Shown: one piece after another, positions 44,999 to 54,562 of the stretch
Layout: every line of letters starts with the position of its first letter
How positions within the stretch are numbered: the first letter of the stretch is position 1
Source of the DNA: Actinorhabdospora filicis
GTDB taxonomy: Bacteria > Actinomycetota > Actinomycetes > Mycobacteriales > Micromonosporaceae
DNA: 64,000 bases
Assembly: GCF_030269765.1 (NCBI RefSeq)
Contig: NZ_BSTX01000002.1
Coordinates: 1,273,379 to 1,337,378 of the forward strand
Direction: 5' to 3'
Program-made: the position numbers and the translations under genes
Notes under the pieces: generated by a model
What the model saw: only the letters and a program-made list of their open reading frames with translations
Told to the model about the DNA's origin: nothing
Databases searched by the model: none

Positions 44999-45847
44999 TC
45001 AGTCCCACCACAGATGCCAGTGGCGGCCCGCCGCCTGCTCCATCGCGACGTCGCGGACGCCGCCGATGGTCTCGGTGAGCGAGCCGGAGAAGCAGAACTG
45101 CTCGATGGCGCACATCGCCACGGCCTCACGGGTCACCGGCGGCCGCGACACCGCCAGCTCGACGCCGCGGCCGAAGTAGTACAGCTCGGCGCCGTAGACG
45201 CCCTCCAGGTGGCGCAGCACGGCGATCTGGTCGACGACGTCGAGCCCCGGGTGAGACGCGCTCCCGCACCAGTTGACGGTGCCGATGACCTCCGGCACGA
45301 GCCCCGGGACCTCGTACCCGGCGCGCGCGGGCACGAGGAGGACCTCGGCGGCGTGCCCCGGCCGGTCACTCCCTCGGCGGTTCGGCGGCGGCTCGGGGAC
45401 CTCGCCGGGCAGCACGGCGGCGAGGGCGGCCGGGTCGAGGAGGGACGCGGTGCCCGGGTCCCACCACTCCCGCTGCGCCCGCACGATCTCGGCCGTCCGC
45501 TCCGCCGGATCGACGCGCAGGGCCTCGTCCAGCCACACCGGCCCCAGCGCCGCGCCGACCGACCGCACGGCGGCCCACTCGGCGAGGCTCCCGGGCGGCG
45601 GCTCCGGCTCGGGACCCGCGCCGGGCGCCATCCCGCGCAGGAGGTCCCAGGCCTCGCGCGAGCTCGCGCCGAGCGGTGCCGGGAGCGCGCCGAGCAGCGG
45701 CCACAGGCCGGTCTCCGGATGCGCCGCCCGCAGCTCGCGCCACACCCGGTCGTGCTCCCCCGGCGGGACCTTCGCGCTGATCAGCGGCACGCCCCGGAAG
45801 GTGTGGAAGCGGGCGATGCCCGTCAGGCCGAGGGCCGCGAGATCCAT
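44999..45847 (-). CDS. DUF4253 domain protein
   Basis: A 282-residue protein. The N-terminal part (FHTFRGVPLISAKVPPG) precedes a C-terminal DUF4253 domain with VIGTVNWCGSASHPGLDVVDQ and HWHLWWD at the end. Function is unknown; the family is widespread in actinomycetes. ATG 45845-45847 is chosen; the reading frame continues upstream without a clear ribosome site. Convergent with the MDMPI-fold gene. Confidence 0.8.
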   Translation of the reverse strand: MDLAALGLTGIARFHTFRGVPLISAKVPPGEHDRVWRELRAAHPETGLWPLLGALPAPLGASSREAWDLLRGMAPGAGPEPEPPPGSLAEWAAVRSVGAALGPVWLDEALRVDPAERTAEIVRAQREWWDPGTASLLDPAALAAVLPGEVPEPPPNRRGSDRPGHAAEVLLVPARAGYEVPGLVPEVIGTVNWCGSASHPGLDVVDQIAVLRHLEGVYGAELYYFGRGVELAVSRPPVTREAVAMCAIEQFCFSGSLTETIGGVRDVAMEQAAGRHWHLWWD

Positions 45848-45885
45848 CGGGAGATCATGACCGCCGCCGCCACCCGGTTCAAGCC

Positions 45886-47313
45886 CTAATCGAGGGCTTC
45901 GAGCAGCCCCGCCCACGCGGCGTCCATCGCCGCGCGGTCCTCGTGCTCGCGCACCTCCAGCCCGTAGAGCACGCCCAGGGTGAAGGCCTCCCCCGCGTCC
46001 CCCGCGCCCGCTTGGGCCCCGCGCAGGTGCTCCATCGCGATCACCCCGTCCTGCGCTCCCCCGAAGGTCTCCTGGACCTCCGTGGCGGCCTTCGCCACCC
46101 GGGCCGCGCGCTTCCCGAGCACCGGCTTGGCCGCCTCGGCGGCGTACCGCAGCTGCTTGGCGAGCTTGCGGGTCTCGTGCCGCTGCGCGGCGGGGTCCTC
46201 GGCCACCAGGATCTCGTCGTGCGCGGTGATCAGCCGCCGTGCCACCCGGCTCAGCAGGCGGGGCAGCTCGTCGTCGGCCGCGCGTTTCGCGCGGCCGGTG
46301 AACGGGGGCAGCGCCACCAGGGCGTCGAGTCCGTCGAGGACGGCGAAGTACCGCCGGCGCGACAGCGTCCGGTTCAGCCGCCCGTAGGCCGCCGCCTCGC
46401 TCGCGGCCAGGTCGTCCAGGAGGCGGGGACGCGGCAGGCCGAGCCCGTCGAGGTGCGCGGTGAAGCGCATCCGCAGGACCTCCAGGTCGCGGACCTCACC
46501 CAGCTCACCGGCCAGCCACGCCAGCTCGCCGCGCAGCTCGTCGGTGTGCGCGCGGGCGAGGACGGGCCGCGCGCTGCGCAGCAGGCTGCGCACACGCCGC
46601 ACGGCCACCCGCATGCGGTGGACGGCGTCGAACTCCGCGCGGCGGGCGAGGGGATCGTGCAGCAGGATCGCGTCGAGCTGGCGGGCGAGGTAGGCGGTGA
46701 CCGCCGCGCCCGCGCCGCCCTCGCGCCCGGCGGCACGGCGGCGCGGGAGGTCGGGGCCGAGGGCGCGGGCGAGCTTGGAGGCGGTGGCGGCGGGCCGGGC
46801 ACCGGCCTCGCGTAGGCGTTCGCCGATGGTGTCGAGCAGCGCGCGGGGGCCGTCCTTGAGCTCGGCCTCGATCTCCCGCCAGGTCTCGGTGCGCGTACCC
46901 CGGGTGGCGGTGACGGTGTCGTCGGCGATCTCGGCGAGGACGGCGCCGTCGTCGGCGGTGACCTCGCGCAGCACGCGGCGGGTGGTCAGGGTCGCCGAGG
47001 CGGTCAGGTCCTCGCCGCGGGTGAAGGCGGCGACCAGGCCGAGGATCTCCGGCGGCACGTCATCGGCGAGCGGCGCGTGGATCTCGGCGCGCGACTCTCC
47101 CACCGTGGGCAGTTTGAGGTGCCAGCCCTCGTCGGTGCCGCCCTCGCGGCGGCGGAGGGTGACGCGGTGCGCGGCGAGGCGCAGTCCGGGGGTGTCGTGG
47201 TAGACGGCGCGCAGGAGGTACTCGCGGGGTGGGCCCGCGCCGAGGTCGGGGAGGGCGAAGCCGTCCGGCACGTCGTACTTGTGCTCGATCTCGTCGGTGC
47301 GGGGTCCGGTCAC
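45886..47313 (-). CDS. CYTH and CHAD domain protein
   Basis: A 475-residue protein: an N-terminal CYTH domain (about 1-180) with the triphosphate-binding EIEHKY motif, and a C-terminal CHAD helical domain (about 210-470) with conserved His/Lys-rich helices (HRMRVAVRRVRSLLR, RHETRKLAKQLRY). CHAD binds polyphosphate, and CYTH proteins are triphosphatases or adenylate-cyclase-like. GTG start 47311-47313 follows GGAGG. It probably acts on polyphosphate or triphosphate. Confidence 0.92.
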   Translation of the reverse strand: MTGPRTDEIEHKYDVPDGFALPDLGAGPPREYLLRAVYHDTPGLRLAAHRVTLRRREGGTDEGWHLKLPTVGESRAEIHAPLADDVPPEILGLVAAFTRGEDLTASATLTTRRVLREVTADDGAVLAEIADDTVTATRGTRTETWREIEAELKDGPRALLDTIGERLREAGARPAATASKLARALGPDLPRRRAAGREGGAGAAVTAYLARQLDAILLHDPLARRAEFDAVHRMRVAVRRVRSLLRSARPVLARAHTDELRGELAWLAGELGEVRDLEVLRMRFTAHLDGLGLPRPRLLDDLAASEAAAYGRLNRTLSRRRYFAVLDGLDALVALPPFTGRAKRAADDELPRLLSRVARRLITAHDEILVAEDPAAQRHETRKLAKQLRYAAEAAKPVLGKRAARVAKAATEVQETFGGAQDGVIAMEHLRGAQAGAGDAGEAFTLGVLYGLEVREHEDRAAMDAAWAGLLEALD

Positions 47314-47382
47314 GGTGGGTCCTCCGGCGGCGGCGTGGTGTTCACGGTACCGAGGATCACCGCCCGGTGGGGTGAGCGTGAT

Positions 47383-48513
47383 TCAGGTATTGCGGCGCTT
47401 CTCCAGTGGCGTGCGGAATCGCGGGGTCACGCGGACGTCGCCGATCAGCCGGGCGAGGCGCTCGCGTTCGGCGTCCACGGCCGCGTGGCCGTCCGCGCCG
47501 GGGTCGGCGAGGTACTCCACGGCGATCTCGCCGGAGGGGGTGTGCGACCAGCCGCCGATGACGCGGCCGTCCCACCAGAGGGTCGGGCCGATGTTGCCGT
47601 TGCGGTCGAAGAGCTCGCCGATCATGTCCGGGGACAGGTAGAAGCCACGTTCCTTCCAGCCCATCGGGGTGGGGTCGAGCGCGGGGAGCAGCGCGGCGGA
47701 CGGCGGTGGCGCGGGGACGTCGTCCTCGTCGCCGGGCAGGACGAAGCCCTCGCCCTCGTCGAGGGCGACCGTGACGGCGCCGACGGCGGTGAGCGCGCGG
47801 CGGACGGCGGTGAGCGTCCAGCCGGTCCACCACTTGAGGTCGGCCTCGGTGCCGGGGCCGTGCGCGGCGAGCCAGCGGCCGACGAGCGCGGCCTCCGCCT
47901 CGGCGGGCGGCATCGGGGACGGTGGGGTGGCGGCCGACCAGGTGAAGGTCGCGCTGGTCCACGAGCCCTTCGGGCGGCCCCTGATGATCGAGCCCTCCAT
48001 GCCCATGACGGGCAGGAGGCGCGTGCCGAGGGTCTGGGCGGCCTCGTAGGAGGTGCCCCGGCCGTAGACGAACGAGGTGCGCAGCGCGGGGACGGCCCGG
48101 CCCAGTTCGGCGCCGGTGGCCTCGCCCTCGGCGAGTCGCTTGAGGACGGCCGCCTCGGCCTCGCCGAAGGCGGTGAAGCCCTGCGCGGTGGCGAAGGCGA
48201 CCATCTGGCGGCGTTCGCGGGCGGCGACGGCCACGGTCGAGGAGGCGTGCACGACCGCGACCAGGTCGGCGGGGACGACGAAGACCGTGCGGCGCATGGC
48301 GTGCATGCGGACCAGGACGCGCTCGTCGTACATGGCGCGTTCGACGTCGGCGGGGGTGTGGTCGCCGCGCGCGGCGATCGACAGGTGCGGGCTGGCGGGG
48401 TCCGAGCCGTGCAGGACCACCAGCGCGCGGGCCACTTCGAGGGGCGTGGCGCGGTGGGCGAGCTGCCGGGCGGCCAGGCGGGCGCGTCGCTGCGCGGCGC
48501 CGATCGTCCGCAT
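47383..48513 (-). CDS. winged-helix DNA-binding protein, AlkZ/YcaQ-like (HTH_42)
   Basis: A 376-residue protein of the family that includes the DNA glycosylases AlkZ and YcaQ: winged-helix repeats (LARALVVLHGSDPAS near the N terminus, GTEADLKWWTGWT near 230) and a C-terminal beta domain ending with VTPRFRTPL. The catalytic Q-x-Q of AlkZ is replaced by LHGSDP, so glycosylase activity is doubtful. It overlaps the recX stop by one base, which ties it to DNA repair. Confidence 0.75.
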   Translation of the reverse strand: MRTIGAAQRRARLAARQLAHRATPLEVARALVVLHGSDPASPHLSIAARGDHTPADVERAMYDERVLVRMHAMRRTVFVVPADLVAVVHASSTVAVAARERRQMVAFATAQGFTAFGEAEAAVLKRLAEGEATGAELGRAVPALRTSFVYGRGTSYEAAQTLGTRLLPVMGMEGSIIRGRPKGSWTSATFTWSAATPPSPMPPAEAEAALVGRWLAAHGPGTEADLKWWTGWTLTAVRRALTAVGAVTVALDEGEGFVLPGDEDDVPAPPPSAALLPALDPTPMGWKERGFYLSPDMIGELFDRNGNIGPTLWWDGRVIGGWSHTPSGEIAVEYLADPGADGHAAVDAERERLARLIGDVRVTPRFRTPLEKRRNT

Positions 48514-49103
48514 CAGTCCTCCGCCAGATCGAGGTCTTCGTTGGCGATGGCCTCGCGGACGACGGACATGGCCATCCCCGGCGGGTAGCCCTTGCGGGCG
48601 AGCATGCCCACGAGGCGGCGGACCCTGGCGTCGTTCTCGACCGAGGGCGAGAAGCCCTTGAGCTTGCGGGCCACCAGGGCGGCGGCCATCTCTCGCTCGT
48701 CGCCCTCGTCGAGCTGTTCCAGGGCGAGCGCGGAGACCTCGCGGTCGACGCCCTTGCGGCGCAGTTCCTCGCTCAGCGCGCGGCGGGCGAGGCCCTTGCC
48801 GCGGTGGCGGCTGGTGACCCAGGCGCCGGCGAAGGCGGCGTCGTCGATGATGCCGACCTCGGTGTAGCGCTCCAGGACCTCGGTGACGACCTCTTCGGGG
48901 ATCTCGCGCTTGGTGAGGGCCTCGGTGAGTTCGGCGTGGGTGCGGGGACGCGCCGAGAGGAGGCGGAGGCAGATCTCGCGGGCGCGCTCGGCCTCCTTGG
49001 CGGGGTCGCGCGGTGCGCGCTCGGCCTCGTCGCCGTCGTCATCGCGTCGCTTGTTCCACTTGCCGCGCCCGCCGCCTCGTCCGGCGCTGTTACCAAAGGC
49101 CAT
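48513..49103 (-). CDS. recX: regulatory protein RecX
   Basis: A 196-residue RecX that modulates RecA filaments. The N-terminal Lys/Asp-rich tail precedes three helical repeats: RLLSARPRTHAELTEALTKR, RHRGKGLARRALSEELRRKG and VRRLVGMLARKGYPPGMA. ATG 49101-49103. In most actinobacteria recX follows recA on the same strand; here it lies about 4.4 kb away on the opposite strand. It is coupled to the AlkZ-like gene. Confidence 0.9.
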   Translation of the reverse strand: MAFGNSAGRGGGRGKWNKRRDDDGDEAERAPRDPAKEAERAREICLRLLSARPRTHAELTEALTKREIPEEVVTEVLERYTEVGIIDDAAFAGAWVTSRHRGKGLARRALSEELRRKGVDREVSALALEQLDEGDEREMAAALVARKLKGFSPSVENDARVRRLVGMLARKGYPPGMAMSVVREAIANEDLDLAED

Positions 49104-49149
49104 GTCCCCGATCCCATCACACGGGTGTGACAGGGACCGGGGAGACGGG

Positions 49150-49809
49150 TCAGCCCATGCTGGTCACGGCGAGTTTCGCGGCGAAGCCGATGACCACCGC
49201 GCCGACGGTCGCCGAGCCGGCCGAGGCGAGGCGGCGGCGCCTGCGGAAGGCGTTGGCCAGGCCGGAGCCGGAGAAGATGAGCAGGGTCAGGTAGCTGAGG
49301 CTGAAGACCTGGACGATGGCGCCCAGGATCAGGAACGTCAGGGCGGGGTAGGCGTATTCGGGGTCGACGAACTGCACGAAGAAGGAGACGAAGAACAGGA
49401 TCGCCTTCGGGTTGAGCAGGCTCGCGCCGAGCGCCCGGTAGAAGGGCCGTTCGACGCGGGTGGAGGCCGCGGCGGGCACGTCGGGGGTCGCTTCGCCCGC
49501 CTGTTTGCGGGTCCGCCAGATCTGGATCGCCTCGCGCACGAGGTTGAAGCCGATCCAGCACAGGTAGGCCACGCCGGCCCAGCGGACGATGTTGAACAGC
49601 GTCGGCGAGGCCTTCAGCAGCGAGGCCGCCCCGGCGGCCGAGAGGACCATGAGGACCGAGTCGCCGATGAACACCCCGGCGGCCGCGCGGTAGCCGTCGC
49701 GGACGCCTCTGCGGGCGGCGACGGACAGCACGTACAGAGAGTTGGGACCCGGTAGCAGGATGATCAGCAGAGTGCCGATCAGGTAGGCCCAGATGTTGGT
49801 CACGCCCAT
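49150..49809 (-). CDS. LysE-family amino-acid exporter
   Basis: A 219-residue exporter with about six TM helices. The LLPGPNSLYVL segment near residue 19 is the LysE/RhtB signature, and NPKAILFF near 133 is the second conserved motif, typical of LeuE/RhtB. ATG 49807-49809. Adjacent to the PNPOx-fold gene on the same strand. Substrate, a neutral or basic amino acid, cannot be told. Confidence 0.88.
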   Translation of the reverse strand: MGVTNIWAYLIGTLLIILLPGPNSLYVLSVAARRGVRDGYRAAAGVFIGDSVLMVLSAAGAASLLKASPTLFNIVRWAGVAYLCWIGFNLVREAIQIWRTRKQAGEATPDVPAAASTRVERPFYRALGASLLNPKAILFFVSFFVQFVDPEYAYPALTFLILGAIVQVFSLSYLTLLIFSGSGLANAFRRRRRLASAGSATVGAVVIGFAAKLAVTSMG

Positions 49810-49814
49810 GGCGC

Positions 49815-50474
49815 TCAAGATTGCACGGGGCGTCCGGCGGACGCAACATGCGCGGGAGCGGGCACCGTCACATGATCGTCCTCGACCGGCTCCTGCGGGG
49901 TGAGCACGAGCGGGACGACCCCGGCCCAGTAGGGCAGGCCGATGTCCTCGGGCTCCTCCTTGGGCCCGCCGGTGCGGGTCTTGACCGAGACCTCCGTCAG
50001 CGGCAGCGCCAGGACGGCGGTCTGGGCGAGCTCGCGGGCCGAGGGGGGACGCGAGGAGGTGGAGCGGCCCTCGGCGAAGGAGTCGACGATCGCGGCGAGC
50101 GCGGTCAGCTTCTCGTCGGGGTCGCCGACCAGGCGGGCCTTGCCGTGGGCGATGACGCAGCGGTAGTTGGCGGAGTGGTGGAACCAGGAGCGGCTGAGGA
50201 TGAGGCCGTCGAGGAGGGTGACGGTCACGCACACGTCGACGCCTTCGTCGCGGGCGCCGAGCATGGCGCGGCTGCCGGTGGAGCCGTGGACGTAGAGGGT
50301 CTCGCCGACGCGCGCGTGGACGGTGGGGAGCACGCGCGGGAGCCCGTCGCCGGCCGTGTAGCCGATGTGGCAGACGTAGGCCTCGTCGAGGATGCGGTGG
50401 GCCTCGTCGGCGTCGTAGCGGAGCTTGGCGGGCTCGCGGAGGGAAGTGGTGCGGTCGGTGCGGGGGTAGGTCAC
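49815..50474 (-). CDS. pyridoxamine 5'-phosphate oxidase-fold flavoprotein
   Basis: A 219-residue split-barrel FMN protein. Family positions are the opening CHIGYTAGDGLPRVLPT, VHGSTGSRAMLG (FMN phosphate loop) and WFHHSANYRCVIAHGKA. It belongs to the pyridoxamine 5'-phosphate oxidase-like group, not necessarily a true PNPOx. Divergent from a MocR regulator across a 50-base gap; MocR proteins often regulate B6 genes. Five bases separate it from the LysE gene. Confidence 0.85.
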   Translation of the reverse strand: MTYPRTDRTTSLREPAKLRYDADEAHRILDEAYVCHIGYTAGDGLPRVLPTVHARVGETLYVHGSTGSRAMLGARDEGVDVCVTVTLLDGLILSRSWFHHSANYRCVIAHGKARLVGDPDEKLTALAAIVDSFAEGRSTSSRPPSARELAQTAVLALPLTEVSVKTRTGGPKEEPEDIGLPYWAGVVPLVLTPQEPVEDDHVTVPAPAHVASAGRPVQS

Positions 50475-50499
50475 CGGGACTCCTCTCTTGCGTCAGCGG

Positions 50500-50537
50500 A
50501 TTGTTCTAGTACAATCCCTGAGTTGTGGCAGAACAAT
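50500..50537. promoter_or_regulatory. repeats in the PNPOx/MocR divergent promoter
   Basis: ATTGT-TCTAGT-ACAAT (50500-50515) is a dyad, and the ATTGTTC half is repeated inverted as GAACAAT at 50531-50537 just inside the MocR gene. It is a candidate MocR binding site. Confidence 0.5.
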
Positions 50538-51841
50538 ACCAGCTGACTGGTGGCACGGCGGCCGAGCTGACCGCGAGCGTGGAGACCGGCGTCCGCGACG
50601 GGCATCTCGCGCCCGGCGACGCGCTGCCCCCGGTCCGGCGCCTCGCCGAGGACCTCGGGCTGGCGACGGCGACCGTGGCCTCGGCCTACCGCGCGCTACG
50701 GCAGCGCGGCATCATCGAGACCGCCGGACGGCAGGGGACGCGCGTGCGGCACCGCTTCCCCGTCGCCCATCGCGGGCCCGCGCAACTGCCCCCCGGGGTC
50801 CTCGACCTCAGCGGCGGCGAACCCGACCCGGAGCTCCTGCCCGGTCTCGGCACCGCGCTGAGCCGCGTCCCCCACACCGCCACCGGATACCGCCGCGCCG
50901 GGCCCTGCCCCGAGCTGGCCGACCTCGCCGCCGAACGGCTGGCCGCCGACGGCCTGCCCGCCGGGGGCATCACCTTCGCCAACGGCGCCCTCGACGCCGT
51001 CGAGCAGGCCCTCACCGCGCACCTCTCCGTCGGCGACAGCGTCGCCGTGGAGGACCCCTGCTGGGGCAACCTCCGCGACCTCGTGGCCACCCTCGGGCTG
51101 CACGCGATCCCCGTCCCCGTCGACGCCGAGGGACCCACGCCCGAAGGGATGCGCGAAGCCCTCCGCAAGGGCGCCGGGGCCGCCGTGGTCACCAGCCGCG
51201 CCCACAATCCCACCGGCGCCATCATCACCGCCGCGCGCGCCGCCTCCCTGCGGGAGGTCTTCGCCGAACACCCCGGCGTCCTCGTCGTCGAGGACGACCA
51301 CTGGGGCGAGCTGGCCACCGATCCCCTGCACCCCGTCGTCGGCGGCACCGACAGGTGGCTGTTCGTGCGATCGGTGTCCAAACCCTACGGACCCGACCTG
51401 CGCCTGGCCACCGTCTCCGGCGCCGAGAACGTCATCGCCCGCGTCGAAGGGCGCATGCGCATGGGCAGCGGCTGGGTGTCGACCGTGCTACAGCACCTCG
51501 TCCTCGGGCTGTGGGAGGATCCCGCCGTCGAGGGCGTCGTCGCCCGCGCTCGCGCCGCCTACGACGAACGACGATCAGGGCTCATCAGAGCCCTCACCGA
51601 ACGCGGCGTGCACTGCGCCGGGCGCACCGGACTCAACGTGTGGGTACCGGTCCCCGACGAGGCCTCCGCCGTGACGGTCCTGCGCGACGCGGGATACGCC
51701 GTCAGCCCCGGCTCGGTCAACCGGCTCCGGTCGGCCCCGGGCATCCGCATCACCGTCAGCCACCTCTCCCGCGCGCAGGACCGCGAGCGCGTCGCCGACG
51801 CCGTCGCCATCGCGCTCGCCCCCACCCTCCAGCTGCGCTGA
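50525..51841 (+). CDS. MocR/PdxR-type regulator (GntR HTH + aminotransferase)
   Basis: A 438-residue fusion. The N-terminal GntR winged helix (about 10-75, LPPVRRLAEDLGLATATVASAYRAL) is joined to a fold-type I aminotransferase-like domain (about 100-435). The PLP Lys is in SVSKPYGPDLR near residue 284, and VVEDDHWGEL holds the PLP-contact Asp. MocR proteins sense PLP or amino acids and regulate B6 or amino-acid genes. GTG 50525. An MFS gene follows 34 bases downstream. Confidence 0.9.
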   Translation: MAEQYQLTGGTAAELTASVETGVRDGHLAPGDALPPVRRLAEDLGLATATVASAYRALRQRGIIETAGRQGTRVRHRFPVAHRGPAQLPPGVLDLSGGEPDPELLPGLGTALSRVPHTATGYRRAGPCPELADLAAERLAADGLPAGGITFANGALDAVEQALTAHLSVGDSVAVEDPCWGNLRDLVATLGLHAIPVPVDAEGPTPEGMREALRKGAGAAVVTSRAHNPTGAIITAARAASLREVFAEHPGVLVVEDDHWGELATDPLHPVVGGTDRWLFVRSVSKPYGPDLRLATVSGAENVIARVEGRMRMGSGWVSTVLQHLVLGLWEDPAVEGVVARARAAYDERRSGLIRALTERGVHCAGRTGLNVWVPVPDEASAVTVLRDAGYAVSPGSVNRLRSAPGIRITVSHLSRAQDRERVADAVAIALAPTLQLR

Positions 51842-51875
51842 CTCCGCTCCCCTACCCATCCCCAGGAGTTACCCC

Positions 51876-53141
51876 GTGTCCGTCACCACCCCCTCGGTGG
51901 ACGTGCGGCGGCTGCAGAGCCGCACGATCCGCACCCTCGCCGGCACCCAGGTGCTCGGCGGCGTCGGCCTGTCCATCGGCGTGTCCGTCGGCTCCCTGCT
52001 GTTCCTGCAACTGACCGGGACACCCGGGCTGTCCGGGCTCGGGCAGAGCCTGTCCGTCATCGGCGCGGCGGTCATCGCCATCCCCGTCGTCCGCGTCACC
52101 AACGCCTTCGGGCGGCGGCCCGGGCTCGTGCTGTCCTACGCCCTCGGGACGGTCGGGGCCGCGCTGATCATCCTCGCCGTCATCGCCGACTCGGTGGCCC
52201 TGGGCTTCCTCGGCATGTTCCTCTTCGGGGGCGGCACCGCCGGGAACCTCCAGTCCCGCTACACCGCCGCCGACCTCGCCGAACCCGCGCGACGCGGCCG
52301 CCAGCTCGCCTTCGTGGTGTGGGCGACGACGATCGGCGCCGTCGCCGGCCCGGTCGTCATGCCGCCCACCGACTCCTTCGCGCAGAACACCCTCGGCCTG
52401 CCCAAGTACGGCGGGCCGTTCCTGGCCAGCGGCGTCGGCTTCGTCCTCGCCGGGCTCGTCCTGTGGATCATGCTGCGGCCCGACCCGCTGCTCACCGCCC
52501 GCGCCCTGGCCTCCGCGCCCGCCGTCACCCGCGCCGACCGCGGGCTGGCCGCCGGGTGGCGCGCCGTCCGGGGCAGCGCGAGCGCGGTCCTCGGGCTGGC
52601 GGCGGTCGCCATCGGGCACCTCGTCATGGTCGGCGTCATGGTGATGACCCCCGTGCACATCAAGCAGAGCATGGACGGGCACGCCGGGCACGGCATGAGC
52701 GTCGAGGGCATCGTCGGCGTCATCCTCGCCCTGCACGTGGCGGGCATGTACGCGTTCTCCCCCGTCGTCGGCTGGGCCGCCGACCGCTTCGGCCGCAAGT
52801 TCGTGATCCTCACCGGCATCGCGCTGCTCATCGCCGCCTGCGCCACCGCGGGGACCGCCGCCGACGACGGGAGCACGCAGCTGGCCATCGGGCTGGTGTT
52901 GCTCGGGCTCGGCTGGTCCTGCACGATGGTGGGCGGATCGGCGCTGCTGACCGAATCGGTCGACGTGGCGCGTCGCGCGTCGGCTCAGGCCCTGTCCGAT
53001 GTCACGATGGGCGTCGCCGGAGCGTCGGCCGGAGCGCTGTCCGGGGTGGTCCTGGACGGCTTCGGCTACCCGATCCTGGCATTGTGCGCGGCCGTGGCGA
53101 CGGTCCCCGTCGTCGCCCTCGCGCTGCGCGCACGCACGTAA
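51876..53141 (+). CDS. MFS transporter
   Basis: A 421-residue 12-TM major facilitator. Helix-2/3 loop motif RVTNAFGRRPGLVL matches motif A, and a second copy, WAADRFGRKFVIL, follows helix 8. GTG 51876 is preceded by AGGAG. It follows the MocR gene by 34 bases and is probably regulated by it, suggesting vitamin or amino-acid-derived substrate. DUF3046 follows 15 bases later. Confidence 0.88.
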   Translation: MSVTTPSVDVRRLQSRTIRTLAGTQVLGGVGLSIGVSVGSLLFLQLTGTPGLSGLGQSLSVIGAAVIAIPVVRVTNAFGRRPGLVLSYALGTVGAALIILAVIADSVALGFLGMFLFGGGTAGNLQSRYTAADLAEPARRGRQLAFVVWATTIGAVAGPVVMPPTDSFAQNTLGLPKYGGPFLASGVGFVLAGLVLWIMLRPDPLLTARALASAPAVTRADRGLAAGWRAVRGSASAVLGLAAVAIGHLVMVGVMVMTPVHIKQSMDGHAGHGMSVEGIVGVILALHVAGMYAFSPVVGWAADRFGRKFVILTGIALLIAACATAGTAADDGSTQLAIGLVLLGLGWSCTMVGGSALLTESVDVARRASAQALSDVTMGVAGASAGALSGVVLDGFGYPILALCAAVATVPVVALALRART

Positions 53142-53156
53142 CGGAGGAGGACGAGG

Positions 53157-53360
53157 ATGCGACGGACCGACTTCTGGGAGCGCATGGGCGAGACCTTCGG
53201 GCCCGCCTACGCCGCCAGCGTCGCCGCCGACCAGGTACTGCCGCAGCTCGCCGGGCGCACCGTCGAACAGGCGATCGCGGCCGGCGAGGACATCGGCGAC
53301 ATCTGGCGCGCGGTCTGCGTGGCGTACGGCGACCGCGTACCCGCTCGTCTGCGCAGGTAG
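53157..53360 (+). CDS. DUF3046 small protein
   Basis: A 67-residue protein opening RRTDFWERMGETFG with GRTVEQAIAAGEDIGDIWRAVC. This matches the actinobacterial DUF3046 family, usually located next to recA. Start ATG 53157 follows GGAGGAGG. Function unknown. Confidence 0.85.
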   Translation: MRRTDFWERMGETFGPAYAASVAADQVLPQLAGRTVEQAIAAGEDIGDIWRAVCVAYGDRVPARLRR

Positions 53361-53385
53361 CGGTACCCGTAACCTCGTCCCGTAT

Positions 53386-53399
53386 CGAACGTTAGTTCG
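53386..53399. promoter_or_regulatory. LexA box upstream of recA
   Basis: CGAAC-GTTA-GTTCG is a perfect match to the actinobacterial SOS operator, 114 bases upstream of the recA start. Confidence 0.9.
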
Positions 53400-53512
53400 G
53401 GTAGAGTCGTCACGGCCACGCCGGAACGCGGTTGTCACACCCGGCGTCTACCGTGACCGGCATGGCTAAAGCATCGACATCGAAAACCGCTTCGTATCCG
53501 GGAGGGGTCGGT

Positions 53513-54562
53513 ATGGCTTCCGCACCTGACAAGGCCAAAGCGCTCGACTTGGCCCTCGCACAGATCGACAAGCAGTTCGGCAAGAACTCGGTCATGCGCC
53601 TGGGCGACCGCCCCAAGGCCGACATCAAGGCGATCCCCTCCGGCTCGATCGCCCTCGACGTCGCCCTCGGCATCGGCGGCTACCCCCGCGGCCGGGTGGT
53701 GGAGATCTACGGTCCCGAGTCCTCGGGTAAGACCTCCCTCGCCCTGCACGCCATCGCCAGCGTCCAGGCCGAGGGCGGCATCGCCGCCATCGTCGACGCC
53801 GAGCACGCCCTCGACCCCGAGTACGCCGGCGCCCTCGGCGTCGACACCGACGCGCTCCTGGTGTCCCAGCCCGACACCGGTGAGCAGGCCCTTGAGATCA
53901 CCGACATGCTGATCCGCTCCGGGGCCATCGACCTCATCGTCATCGACTCCGTGGCGGCCCTGGTGCCCCGCGCCGAGATCGAGGGCGAGATGGGCGACAG
54001 TCACGTCGGCCTCCAGGCCCGCCTCATGAGCCAGGCGCTCCGCAAGCTCACCGGCGCCCTGAGCAACACCGGCACCACCGCGATCTTCATCAACCAGCTC
54101 CGCGAGAAGGTCGGCGTGTTCTTCGGCAGCCCCGAGACCACCACCGGTGGTAAGGCCCTGAAGTTCTACGCGTCGGTGCGCCTCGACGTCCGCCGCATCG
54201 AGACCCTCAAGGACGGCGGCGAGGCCGTCGCCAACCGCACCAAGGTCAAGGTCGTCAAGAACAAGGTCAGCTCGCCGTTCAAGATCGCCGAGTTCGACAT
54301 CGTCTACGGCCACGGCATCAGCCGCGAGGGCTCCATCATCGACGTCGGCGTCGAGCAGGGCATCATCCGCAAGTCCGGTGCCTGGTACACCTACGAGGGC
54401 GACCAGCTCGGCCAGGGCAAGGAAAAGGTCCGCGCGTTCCTGAAGGAGAACGTGGACCTCTCCAACGAGATCGAGAAGAAGATCAAGGAGAAGCTCGGCA
54501 TCACGGGCACCTCCCCCACCGCCGACGAGGCCGTGGTCGAGGCGGAGCCGGTCGACTTCTAG
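53513..54562 (+). CDS. recA: recombinase RecA
   Basis: A 349-residue RecA that pairs homologous DNA and triggers LexA self-cleavage. Walker A GPESSGKT is near residue 69, and the [22 protein letters not shown] segment is the L2 loop. ATG 53513 follows GGAGGGG at five bases. The longer frame that begins at 53432 lacks such a site. LexA box upstream shows SOS control. No intein. Confidence 0.97.
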   Translation: MASAPDKAKALDLALAQIDKQFGKNSVMRLGDRPKADIKAIPSGSIALDVALGIGGYPRGRVVEIYGPESSGKTSLALHAIASVQAEGGIAAIVDAEHALDPEYAGALGVDTDALLVSQPDTGEQALEITDMLIRSGAIDLIVIDSVAALVPRAEIEGEMGDSHVGLQARLMSQALRKLTGALSNTGTTAIFINQLREKVGVFFGSPETTTGGKALKFYASVRLDVRRIETLKDGGEAVANRTKVKVVKNKVSSPFKIAEFDIVYGHGISREGSIIDVGVEQGIIRKSGAWYTYEGDQLGQGKEKVRAFLKENVDLSNEIEKKIKEKLGITGTSPTADEAVVEAEPVDF

